Source of the DNA: an uncultured Collinsella sp.
Lineage (GTDB): Bacteria > Actinomycetota > Coriobacteriia > Coriobacteriales > Coriobacteriaceae
Assembly: GCA_900552425.1 (NCBI GenBank)
Contig: URZR01000038.1
Location: 1-12,114 of the forward strand
Direction of reading: 5' to 3'
DNA length: 12,114 nucleotides
Shown here: positions 1 through 6,746 of the stretch, one piece after another
How positions within the stretch are numbered: the stretch's first letter is position 1
Layout of the letters: every line of letters starts with the position of its first letter
Position numbers and translations under genes: made by a program
Notes under the pieces: model-generated
The model's input: the letters and a program-made list of their open reading frames with translations, nothing else
Told to the model about the DNA's origin: nothing
Database searches by the model: none

Positions 1-1
1 G

Positions 2-19
2 AGCCGTCGCAAGACTTGA
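2..19 (+). CDS. Possible last codons of an upstream gene (5' cut by window)
   Basis: One plus-strand frame reads five codons (S-R-R-K-T) and then TGA at 17-19. The stop falls only four bases before the stem of a strong terminator at 22-53, which is where a gene end would be expected. Five residues cannot identify a product. In many actinobacteria the gene before coaE is rpsA or polA, but nothing here tests that. The call rests only on position relative to the terminator. Confidence 0.3.
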   Translation, partial: SRRKT

Positions 20-21
20 AG

Positions 22-53
22 AAGGGGGAGGCCTCGCGGCCTCCCCCTTTTTT
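22..53 (+). terminator. Strong intrinsic terminator upstream of coaE
   Basis: The arms GGGGGAGGCC (24-33) and GGCCTCCCCC (38-47) are perfectly complementary around a TCGC loop. A run of six T follows at 48-53, and AA at 22-23 can extend the stem against the first two T. This is a textbook rho-independent terminator for the gene entering from the left. It makes coaE likely to start a new transcript. Confidence 0.93.
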
Positions 54-121
54 GCGTTTTATAGAGAGCTGTAATACAAGAACTCGCCTTCTTTTAGCTT
101 GTCTTACTGTTTGGCTGTATT

Positions 122-152
122 TTGAGTCCTTCTTTTGTATTTGCGCGATAAT
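122..152 (+). promoter_or_regulatory. Weak candidate promoter for coaE
   Basis: The stretch 54-180 between the terminator and coaE is visibly more AT-rich than its surroundings, as expected of a promoter region. The best pair I can find is TTGAGT (122-127) with GATAAT (147-152), but the 19-base spacer is long. An alternative is TTGGCT (111-116) with TTGTAT (135-140). A promoter is expected here because of the upstream terminator. The exact boxes are a guess. Confidence 0.25.
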
Positions 153-180
153 AACTCCCATTGGCGTTAGGGAGGACTTG

Positions 181-822
181 ATGTTTACCGTTTTTGTCTT
201 GGGCAATATTGCTTCGGGTAAGTCGACTGCCTGCCGCTATCTCGAATCTCATGGCGCCATGCTTATCGATCTGGACGAGCTTGCCAAATCGCTGTATGTG
301 CCAGGCTCCGATATCGTCAATGCCCTCGCGGAAGAATTTGGCTGGGATATTTTGGACGAGGAGGGAGGCGTTCGCCGTAACATCCTCGCTTCTCGAGCTT
401 TTGTTTCTCCTGATGCGGTCGCGAGGCTCAATAGCATTGTGCACCCCGTTCTCATTGAACAGCTTTCGCTTAGGATTCTCGATCCGGTTTGTTGTACGGT
501 TTCATCTCCCCGTTATCCCTTTGCGGTTGTCGAGGTTTCTGCTCCGACTGGTTTTGAGGATGCATTTGGCTTGGCTGATGAAATTCTGGTCATTAGCGCC
601 CCTTTGTCAGTTCGTCGCGAGCGTGCTATTCAGCGTGGCATGGAGCCATCTGATTTCGATGCCCGTTCTGCTTGCCAGCCCGATGAGTCTGCGCTGTGCA
701 ATCTCGCTACAACGGTGATTGATAATGCCGCAGGCGATAATTCGCTCTTTGAGCAGCTTGACTCATGGCTTGCATGCCATGGGTTTATAGACACTGCGAA
801 TAAGGAGGATGCCGATGCCTAA
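181..822 (+). CDS. coaE: Dephospho-CoA kinase
   Basis: A cytoplasmic 213-residue P-loop kinase that phosphorylates the 3'-hydroxyl of the dephospho-CoA ribose with ATP, the last step of coenzyme A synthesis. Visible family features are Walker A (G8 to T16, with G13-K14-S15), the substrate-site aspartates in the D-L-D-E-L-A segment (30-35), the L-N-S-I-V-H-P motif (83-89), the lid-region A-R-x-x-x-Q (161-166) and V-I-D-N (179-182). Length is normal for the family. The ATG at 181 is chosen because AGGGAGG (169-175) precedes it by five bases. An in-frame extension to a TTG at 16 would translate through the terminator and is not credible. The P-loop reads G-N-I-A-S-G-K-S-T where most CoaE proteins have a G-G-I-G-S-G-K-S type sequence. 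That and the short N-terminus are mildly unusual. The next gene overlaps by 8 bases, so the two are probably translated together. Confidence 0.9.
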   Translation: MFTVFVLGNIASGKSTACRYLESHGAMLIDLDELAKSLYVPGSDIVNALAEEFGWDILDEEGGVRRNILASRAFVSPDAVARLNSIVHPVLIEQLSLRILDPVCCTVSSPRYPFAVVEVSAPTGFEDAFGLADEILVISAPLSVRRERAIQRGMEPSDFDARSACQPDESALCNLATTVIDNAAGDNSLFEQLDSWLACHGFIDTANKEDADA

Positions 823-1396
823 GACACGTTTCTTTGCGTGGTATCGCCTTATACCGCTGGCTGCCGTTTTTGCCTTCGGCCTTATCTCATTCGTTTACTC
901 GTGTGCTCCTGCGGCTTTCTTTAAGCCGCTGTATCCCATTGACTACGAGGCGTATGTAAAGCAATCTAGTATTTCGCATAATCTGGATCCGTATCTGGTG
1001 TGCGCTGTCATTAAGTCGGAATCGAATTGGGATCCCGAGGCTGAGTCGAATCAGGGTGCTCAGGGATTGATGCAGCTGATGCCCGAGACTGCCCAGGATA
1101 TGATCGCCAAGGGTCTTGTCGACGGTGGGGGGTATTCGGCCGACAACCTTAACGATCCCGCTACGAACATCGAGTTTGGCTGTGCGTATCTTTCGTATCT
1201 TCTAACGTATTTTAACGGGTCGACTGACAGCGCCATTGCCGCCTATAACGCCGGCATGGGCAATGTTGACGGATGGGCGCAGCAGAGCACGTCGCTTCAT
1301 AATGCAATCACCTTTCCCGAGACGCAGGCGTATCTGATTCGTGTCAATAATGCCTGGGTTCGCTACAAGACCCTCTATCCCGATCGGTTCGTATAG
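815..1396 (+). CDS. Membrane-anchored lytic transglycosylase, SLT domain
   Basis: A 193-residue cell-wall enzyme expected to cleave the MurNAc-GlcNAc bond of peptidoglycan with 1,6-anhydro product formation. Residues 12-30 form one hydrophobic segment, read here as an uncleaved signal anchor; C30 is a poor lipobox fit. The SLT domain runs from about 43 to the end, with the presumed catalytic Glu69 in K-S-E-S-N-W, then G-A-Q-G-L-M-Q-L-M-P and A-A-Y-N-A-G-M-G-N-V. The start is the ATG at 815, six bases after AGGAGG (803-808). The ATG at 809 abuts that ribosome site and is less likely. The gene overlaps coaE by 8 bases. A coaE-transglycosylase pairing also occurs, as I recall, in some clostridia. 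Family assignment is secure. Whether it acts in growth, division or spacing of envelope machines cannot be told. Confidence 0.9.
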   Translation: MPKTRFFAWYRLIPLAAVFAFGLISFVYSCAPAAFFKPLYPIDYEAYVKQSSISHNLDPYLVCAVIKSESNWDPEAESNQGAQGLMQLMPETAQDMIAKGLVDGGGYSADNLNDPATNIEFGCAYLSYLLTYFNGSTDSAIAAYNAGMGNVDGWAQQSTSLHNAITFPETQAYLIRVNNAWVRYKTLYPDRFV

Positions 1397-1426
1397 GACT
1401 ATACCTGCCGCCTGCGTATACTGCAG
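1391..1426 (+). promoter_or_regulatory. Candidate uvrB promoter with overlapping inverted repeats
   Basis: TATACT at 1417-1422 is a good -10 box and would start transcription near 1429, about 20 bases before the uvrB ATG. The -35 position for a 17-base spacer (1394-1399) reads TAGGAC, which is poor. Two symmetric elements overlap the region: GTATAG-GA-CTATAC (1391-1404, perfect 6-base arms, the first arm covering the slt stop codon) and CTGC-GTATACT-GCAG (1412-1426). They could be a regulator site, or chance. No LexA-type CGAAC-N4-GTTCG element is visible here. Confidence 0.35.
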
Positions 1427-1447
1427 ATATATGAGTTAGGAGTATCC

Positions 1448-3688
1448 ATGGCGGAATTTGAAGTTGAGCGTGTTGGAGGAGAGCTCAAACGTTTTGGCGT
1501 TGAGGGCTCTGCGGTGCCGTTTGAGGTCGTGTCTCCATACGAGCCCGCTGGTTCCCAGCCTAAGGCCATTGAGTCGCTTGTGCAGGGCGTGAGGGACGGA
1601 GATCGCTATCAGGTTTTGCTGGGCGTGACTGGTTCGGGCAAGACCTTCACGATGGCTAAGACTATTGAGGCCCTGGGGAAGCCGACGCTGGTCATGGCTC
1701 CCAATAAAACGCTCGCCGCTCAGCTTGCGAGCGAGCTCAAAGAGTTCTTTCCCAACAACGCTGTGGTCTACTTTGTCTCGTACTACGACTACTATCAGCC
1801 CGAGGCGTATGTGCCGCAAAGCGATACATATATCGAGAAAGACTCCTCGATTAACGAAGAGGTCGAGATGCTGCGACATCAGGCGACCGCATCGCTGCTC
1901 TCTCGACGCGATGTGATCGTTGTCGCATCGGTCTCGTGTATCTATGGCATTGGCTCTCCTGAGGACTATGCGGGTCTGGCTCCAAACGTCGACAAGAAGG
2001 TGCCGCTCGAGCGTGATGACTTTATCCATGCACTTATTGACATTCAATATGATCGCAATGACTATGACCTGGCGCGCGGCACGTTCCGCGTGCGCGGTGA
2101 TGTCGTCGACGTGTATCCGCCTTATGCCGAGCATCCGTTGCGGTTTGAGTTCTTTGGCGACGAGGTTGAGCTTATTGCCGAGATCGATGAGGTTACCGGT
2201 GAGATGCTTCGTGAGTACGAGGCCATCCCCGTATGGCCGGCATCGCACTACGTGACCGAGAAGCCGAAGGTCAAGGCGGCTCTGAAATCAATCAGTGAAG
2301 AGTGCGAGAAGCGTGTGGCCGAGCTCAAGGCGACCGACAAGTTGCTCGAGGCACAGCGTCTGCAGCAGCGCACCGACTATGATCTCGAGATGCTCGAGAC
2401 CATGGGTTTTTGTAACGGTATCGAGAACTACTCGCGTCATCTGGACGGTCGCAAGCCGGGCGAGCCGCCGTTTACCCTGATCGATTACTTCCCTAAGGAC
2501 ATGCTCTGCATCATCGATGAGAGCCATGTGACGGTGCCGCAGATTCGCGGCATGCACGAAGGTGACCGCTCGCGTAAGGTGACGCTGGTGGAACACGGTT
2601 TTCGCCTTCCTTCGGCACTCGATAACCGCCCGCTTCGTTTCGATGAGTTTGAGGCAAGGATCCCCCAGTTCATCTACGTTTCGGCCACGCCGGGCGACTA
2701 CGAGCTGCGGGTGAGCCAGAACGATGTTGAGCAGATTATTCGTCCGACCGGCCTGCTCGATCCCAAGATCGATGTGCGTCCGGTTCGCGGTCAGATTGAC
2801 GATCTTGAGGACGAGATTCGCGAGCGCGTTGCCCGCAAGGAGCGCGTGCTGGTGACCACGTTGACCAAGCGCATGGCCGAGGACCTGACCGACCATCTGC
2901 TTGATGCGGGCATTAAGGTCAATTACATGCATTCTGATACGGCGACAATGGACCGTGTCGAGATCCTGCGAACGCTGCGCGAGGGCAAGATCGATGTTCT
3001 CGTTGGCATCAACCTGCTTCGCGAGGGCTTGGATCTTCCCGAGGTCTCACTGGTGGCAATTCTCGATGCCGATAAGGAAGGCTTCTTGCGCAACCGCCGT
3101 TCGCTGATTCAGACGATTGGCCGCGCGGCCCGTAACGCCGATGGCGAAGTCATCATGTATGCAGACGTTGTGACCGATTCGATGAAAGAGGCCATCGAGG
3201 AGACGCAGCGCCGTCGCGAGATTCAGATGGCATATAACGAAGAGCATGGCATTGTGCCCAAGACGGTGCGCAAGGCCATCAACGACATCTCAAGTTTTAT
3301 TGCCGAGGCCGAAAAAACCGTGGGTTCCAAGGGACGCTCGAAGGGCGACTCTCTTGGCCATGGCGCATTCTATACGCCCGATGAGTCGGGCGAGGGTGGC
3401 GTGCCGGAAACGGTGGCGCCCGAGCAGACACTTGCGGAGCAGTTGGAAGAACTGCCGCATGACGAGCTCGTGCGGATCGTCGAAACCATGGAAGAGGATA
3501 TGCGTAACGCTTCTGCCGCCATGGACTTTGAGGAGGCGGCGCGCCTGCGCGATGCCGTCGTTCAGATTCGGGCGATGCTCGAGGGTGCGTCTGAGGACGA
3601 GACGATCGAGCGCTTACGTTCGCAGGCTCGCAAGGGTTCCACGTTCGCATCGGGCAGAAAACGCCAGGGTGCACGGTTTAAGAAATAG
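1448..3688 (+). CDS. uvrB: Excinuclease ABC subunit B (UvrB)
   Basis: The 746-residue DNA damage-verifying helicase-like subunit of nucleotide excision repair. It is loaded onto lesions by UvrA and then recruits UvrC. Visible are Walker A G-V-T-G-S-G-K-T (59-66), the DNA-gripping beta-hairpin start Y-Y-D-Y-Y-Q-P-E-A-Y-V-P (112-123), Walker B D-E-S-H (357-360), S-A-T-P (412-415), motif VI Q-T-I-G-R-A-A-R-N (555-563) and the C-terminal UVR domain with D-F-E-E-A-A-R-L-R-D (693-702). It is longer than E. coli UvrB (673). About 20 extra residues precede the conserved start. A Gly/Ser/Lys-rich linker (about 620-665) precedes the UVR domain, and the tail is basic. The ATG at 1448 has AGGAG (1438-1442) five bases upstream. 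It lies 51 bases after slt, so read-through plus an own promoter is plausible. The partner gene uvrA starts at 10070. Confidence 0.98.
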   Translation: MAEFEVERVGGELKRFGVEGSAVPFEVVSPYEPAGSQPKAIESLVQGVRDGDRYQVLLGVTGSGKTFTMAKTIEALGKPTLVMAPNKTLAAQLASELKEFFPNNAVVYFVSYYDYYQPEAYVPQSDTYIEKDSSINEEVEMLRHQATASLLSRRDVIVVASVSCIYGIGSPEDYAGLAPNVDKKVPLERDDFIHALIDIQYDRNDYDLARGTFRVRGDVVDVYPPYAEHPLRFEFFGDEVELIAEIDEVTGEMLREYEAIPVWPASHYVTEKPKVKAALKSISEECEKRVAELKATDKLLEAQRLQQRTDYDLEMLETMGFCNGIENYSRHLDGRKPGEPPFTLIDYFPKDMLCIIDESHVTVPQIRGMHEGDRSRKVTLVEHGFRLPSALDNRPLRFDEFEARIPQFIYVSATPGDYELRVSQNDVEQIIRPTGLLDPKIDVRPVRGQIDDLEDEIRERVARKERVLVTTLTKRMAEDLTDHLLDAGIKVNYMHSDTATMDRVEILRTLREGKIDVLVGINLLREGLDLPEVSLVAILDADKEGFLRNRRSLIQTIGRAARNADGEVIMYADVVTDSMKEAIEETQRRREIQMAYNEEHGIVPKTVRKAINDISSFIAEAEKTVGSKGRSKGDSLGHGAFYTPDESGEGGVPETVAPEQTLAEQLEELPHDELVRIVETMEEDMRNASAAMDFEEAARLRDAVVQIRAMLEGASEDETIERLRSQARKGSTFASGRKRQGARFKK

Positions 3689-3692
3689 CGAA

Positions 3693-3734
3693 CATGCCCC
3701 GAGTTCCCTGCGGAGCTCGGGGCATGCGTCTTTT
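3693..3734 (+). terminator. Terminator of uvrB between convergent genes
   Basis: CATGCCCCGAG (3693-3703) pairs perfectly with CTCGGGGCATG (3716-3726). The helix continues through a T-G wobble and TCC/GGA to a CTGC loop, about 15 pairs in all. CGTCTTTT follows. In plus-strand RNA the 3704/3715 pair is a G-U wobble, while in minus-strand RNA it would be an A-C mismatch, so the plus direction (uvrB) is favoured. It may also stop transcripts of the convergent flavoprotein gene ending at 3754. Confidence 0.85.
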
Positions 3735-3753
3735 GCGCGCTGGAATTCGTGCG

Positions 3754-5394
3754 TTAGAGGTCTGCGATCAGGGCTTCGGCACAACGGATGCCGTCGGTGG
3801 CGGCGCTCATGATGCCGCCGGCATATCCAGCTCCCTCACCGCAAGGGTAGAGGCCCGGGGTCGACACGGCATGGCATGTTCGGTCTCGGGTGACGGTGAC
3901 CGGTGAGCTCGAGCGAGTCTCCACGCCGGTAAGGACAGCATCGGAGCGGTCGTAGCCTCGTAGCTTTTTTCCAAGTAGGGGAAGTCCTAGGCGGAGCGAC
4001 TCGACGATATGTTGCGGCAGGGCTTCGTCAATTGCCGTCCAGGTCACACCGAGCGGATAGGTGGGCTTTACCTTTCCGGGCGCCTTGCTGGCGCGTCCTG
4101 CGAGGAAATCTCCGACGAGCTGTGCCGGTGCGTTCCAGTTGGAACCGCCCAGGCGGTAGGCGGCCGCCTCGCAGGCGCGCTGGAGCTCGATGCCGGCGAG
4201 TGGGTCATCGTTGGGAAGGTCCTCGGGTGTGACGTTAACGAGCAGGGCGGCATTTGCGTTGCGTCCGTCGCGGGCATTGAGACTGGCGCCGTTGACGCAC
4301 AAGTGGCCCTGCTCGGAAGAGGCGGCGACAACCTGCCCGCCGGGACACATGCAAAACGAGAACACGCTGCGGCCGTTGGGAAGATGGGCGACGAGCTTGT
4401 AGGGGGCTGCTCCGAGGGCAGGATGTCCCGCCGAGGCTCCGAATTGGGCTCGGTCGATGTCGCGCTGCGGATGCTCGATGCGAACGCCCATGGCAAAGGT
4501 CTTTTGTGCGAGGACCACGTTGTGGTCCTTAAGGAGCTCAAAAATATCGCGAGCAGAATGCCCGCAGGCGAGGATGAGGTGCTTTGTCTCGATTGGCTCG
4601 CAAGCGGTGTCTTGGGACGATTGGACATCAATACCGGTGATGGCGCCAGACGCGTCGATGCGAATGTCGACGAGCTTCGTTCGATAACGGACGACACCTC
4701 CGAGCTGCTCGATGCGCTGGGATATAGCGGTGACGACCGTGGGAAGGATGTCGGAGCCAATGTGCGGCTTGGCATCCCACAGAATATCGCGGGGCGCACC
4801 CGCCTCGACGAAGGTTTCGAGGATAAGGCGATGGGCGGGATTTTTGGTTCCCGTATTGAGCTTGCCGTCCGAGAAAGTCCCCGCGCCGCCCAGGCCAAAC
4901 TGGATATTGCTCTCGGGGTCGAGGATGCGCTCCTTTAGAAAGAGGTCGATCGCCCGCGAGCGGCGAAATGCCGGGTCGCCGCGCTCGATGAGCAAGGGCT
5001 TAAGACCTGCTTCGGCGAGCGTAAGCGCAGCGAAAAGGCCGGCGCATCCGGCGCCGACAACGACAGGGCGTTCTTGAGGCGCGTCGGAGGCGGGGGAGGG
5101 GAATGAAGGCTCATCGTCTTCTATCGCGCGTACGCGCGAGCGGTCACGCTCGGCAACGCTGTCGACCGCTTCTCGCTCGAGGTGGGGACTAGTCAGCTCA
5201 ACAAGAAAACTCAGGATAAAATGGACGTCTCGTTTTTTGCGAGCGTCGATTGACTTGCGGTGGAGCTCGATGGACTTGATCTCGGAGTCCTTGCAACGTA
5301 GGACGCGCTTGGCGACTCGCTTGCCAACAATGAGACAGGCATTTTCATCGCCGGCTTCATCGAGCGACGCGTTGACTTGGGTGATTTCAATCAT
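3754..5394 (-). CDS. COG2509-type FAD-dependent oxidoreductase, function unknown
   Basis: A 546-residue predicted cytoplasmic flavoprotein of the uncharacterised FAD-dependent dehydrogenase group COG2509. An N-terminal domain (about 1-70) contains the family's R-K-S-I-D-A-R-K-K block (46-54). A Rossmann FAD site follows: V-V-G-A-G-C-A-G (112-119) with acidic E-R-G (137-139). Next is the hallmark G-L-G-G-A-G-T-F-S-D-G-K-L-N (167-180), and a C-terminal FAD closure P-C-G-E-G-A-G-Y-A-G-G-I-M (about 517-529). Substrate and electron partner are unknown for the family. The ATG at 5394 is chosen because AAGGAG (complement of 5401-5406) sits six bases upstream. The open frame continues to 5517, but that extension has no such support and would cross a hairpin. 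It is the last gene of the minus-strand block, 80 bases after the BaiN-like gene, with a terminator-like hairpin in the gap. Family call is firm. No reaction is claimed. Confidence 0.9.
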   Translation of the reverse strand: MIEITQVNASLDEAGDENACLIVGKRVAKRVLRCKDSEIKSIELHRKSIDARKKRDVHFILSFLVELTSPHLEREAVDSVAERDRSRVRAIEDDEPSFPSPASDAPQERPVVVGAGCAGLFAALTLAEAGLKPLLIERGDPAFRRSRAIDLFLKERILDPESNIQFGLGGAGTFSDGKLNTGTKNPAHRLILETFVEAGAPRDILWDAKPHIGSDILPTVVTAISQRIEQLGGVVRYRTKLVDIRIDASGAITGIDVQSSQDTACEPIETKHLILACGHSARDIFELLKDHNVVLAQKTFAMGVRIEHPQRDIDRAQFGASAGHPALGAAPYKLVAHLPNGRSVFSFCMCPGGQVVAASSEQGHLCVNGASLNARDGRNANAALLVNVTPEDLPNDDPLAGIELQRACEAAAYRLGGSNWNAPAQLVGDFLAGRASKAPGKVKPTYPLGVTWTAIDEALPQHIVESLRLGLPLLGKKLRGYDRSDAVLTGVETRSSSPVTVTRDRTCHAVSTPGLYPCGEGAGYAGGIMSAATDGIRCAEALIADL

Positions 5395-5410
5395 CGAGGT
5401 CTCCTTAGAG

Positions 5411-5444
5411 GCAAGAAAGAGGCCGTCCGGTATCCCAGACGGCC
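5411..5444 (-). terminator. Terminator or attenuator hairpin between two flavoprotein genes
   Basis: On the minus strand GGCCGTCTGG and CCGGACGGCC (5444-5435 and 5430-5421) form a ten-pair stem around GATA, with one G-U wobble. The T-rich tract TCTTTCTTGC (5420-5411) follows. In plus-strand RNA the same position is a C-A mismatch, so the minus direction is favoured. The ribosome site of the downstream gene begins only four bases after this tract. A full stop here would therefore leave no room for a separate promoter. Partial terminator, attenuator or RNA processing/stability stem are all possible. Confidence 0.7.
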
Positions 5445-5474
5445 CGAATGCGTTTTTGATTATAGACTGCGCGG

Positions 5475-6746
5475 CTACAGGCTGCTTGCAGCGCGAATGC
5501 CCGAGATCCAGGCCCACGCAAGGTTAAAGCCTCCGCAATCGGCGTCGATGTCGAGCGCTTCACCGCAGACGTAAAGCGGGGCGTCGACAACGCTGCGCGC
5601 GCGTAGACTGGGTGTCGAGATGCTCTCGACAGATATGCCACCACGCGTGACCTGCGCCGAGCGCTCATCGGTCGTTCCCTCGGCAAACAGCTTAAAGTGC
5701 TTGAGAATCGAGACCAGGTGGATGACATCGTTGGAGCCTGGATGGCACTGCTCGAACGCTGTGCAGACGACGTGGGAGAGTTGCGGGGCGAGCATGCCGT
5801 CGAGCCAACGGGGATCGCGGGGTGAAAAGCCGCCGAGCAGCTCAATGCGCCGGTTGAGCTGCTCGAGCAATTCGTCTTTAGAGAGGTCGGGGAAAACGTC
5901 GAGCAGGATCGTATCGCCGTGCTGGATACGACGAGAGAGGTTGAAGACAGCGACGCCCGAGATACCGAAGGTTCGAAACAGCACTTCACCGTCTTCGTGC
6001 CAGAGCTCATTATGATTGCGGGCGAGCGTCAAGCGGGCGCGGACGCGCAGGCCGTCCAACGTCTTGAGTGCCGCCCGATCGCCAACGACCGTTGCCGATA
6101 CGGGGCAGAGGACGGGGCGTAGCGAAGTGAGGGGGAAGCGAAACATATCGGCGATACCGGTGGGGTTGCCGCCCGTGGCGATAATTACGGCATGTGCCTG
6201 CAGGGCCTCGTTCTTGCGAGGGACATCGGCGAGCGCCTTCCGAAGCGAGCGGAGCTCCGATTTTCGGTCGTCGTGCTTTTTTGCCTTGAGCGCCCGCGCT
6301 GGACGGTCTATTTGGAGTGCCCAGCCTTCGGAAGCTTTGTGCGCCGAGGCAACGTTGGCTCCGCAGATTAAGGTGATACCTAGGCGGTCGCAAACGCTGA
6401 GAAGCGCGTCGCGCACCGATTCGGCACGAAGGGAGCGCGGATACAGCCGGCCCTCCTCGGAGGTCGTCATGATGCCCAGCGAGGAGAAGAAACTGCCGAG
6501 CTCTTGCTCAGGCTGGGGACCCATGACGGATTCGACGAATGCGGGGTGGTTGTACCGCTGGAAATCAATTGATTCGTTGGAAAGGTTGCAGCGGCCGTTG
6601 CCGGTCGCAAGGAGTTTAAGGCCACAGGCAACATCGCGCTCAACGATGCAGGCGCTTTTGCCTGCGCGTGCGGCAGTAATGGCGGCGGCGAGACCCGAGG
6701 CCCCGCCGCCGATTACCAAGACGTCATAGGAGGCGTTTGTGTTCAC
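5475..6746 (-). CDS. HI0933/BaiN-family NAD(P)/FAD-dependent oxidoreductase
   Basis: A 423-residue flavoprotein of the HI0933 (YhiN/BaiN) family. Visible are the Rossmann site V-I-G-G-G-A-S-G (11-18), acidic V-E-R (35-37), the family signature T-G-N-G-R-C-N-L-S-N (48-57), A-T-G-G (190-193), and the C-terminal C-G-E-A-L-D-I-D-A-D-C-G-G-F-N-L-A-W-A-W (394-413). In clostridial bile-acid metabolism one member, BaiN, was reported to reduce bile-acid intermediates, but most members have no proven substrate and I do not assign one. The start is GTG at 6746, directly adjoining the TAA of the Mrp gene (TAAGTG). No strong ribosome site is visible, so translation likely depends on ribosomes finishing Mrp. 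Two oddities: a lysine/arginine-rich stretch (about 148-183), and a region after A-T-G-G that appears shorter than the usual S-T-G-x-G segment. Family call is firm, activity unknown. Confidence 0.88.
   Translation of the reverse strand: MNTNASYDVLVIGGGASGLAAAITAARAGKSACIVERDVACGLKLLATGNGRCNLSNESIDFQRYNHPAFVESVMGPQPEQELGSFFSSLGIMTTSEEGRLYPRSLRAESVRDALLSVCDRLGITLICGANVASAHKASEGWALQIDRPARALKAKKHDDRKSELRSLRKALADVPRKNEALQAHAVIIATGGNPTGIADMFRFPLTSLRPVLCPVSATVVGDRAALKTLDGLRVRARLTLARNHNELWHEDGEVLFRTFGISGVAVFNLSRRIQHGDTILLDVFPDLSKDELLEQLNRRIELLGGFSPRDPRWLDGMLAPQLSHVVCTAFEQCHPGSNDVIHLVSILKHFKLFAEGTTDERSAQVTRGGISVESISTPSLRARSVVDAPLYVCGEALDIDADCGGFNLAWAWISGIRAASSL

Noticed and set aside
16..180. In-frame 5' extension of coaE to a TTG at 16
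   Set aside because: It would translate through a perfect terminator, has no ribosome site, and adds residues unlike CoaE. ATG 181 has AGGGAGG at good spacing.
1436..2248. 270-codon minus-strand open frame opposite uvrB
   Set aside because: Antisense shadow of a highly conserved gene, with no ribosome site or recognisable motif.
4009..4938. 309-codon plus-strand open frame opposite the COG2509 flavoprotein gene
   Set aside because: It is antisense to a gene with clear family motifs, and its translation has no recognisable domain. Such frames arise from codon bias in GC-rich DNA.
5395..5517. Longer N-terminus for the COG2509 protein
   Set aside because: The extension crosses the hairpin and the 3' end of the upstream gene, while ATG 5394 has AAGGAG six bases upstream and starts the family's normal N-terminal domain.
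6016..6729. 237-codon plus-strand open frame opposite the BaiN-like gene
   Set aside because: Antisense shadow. The minus-strand reading has the HI0933 signatures.
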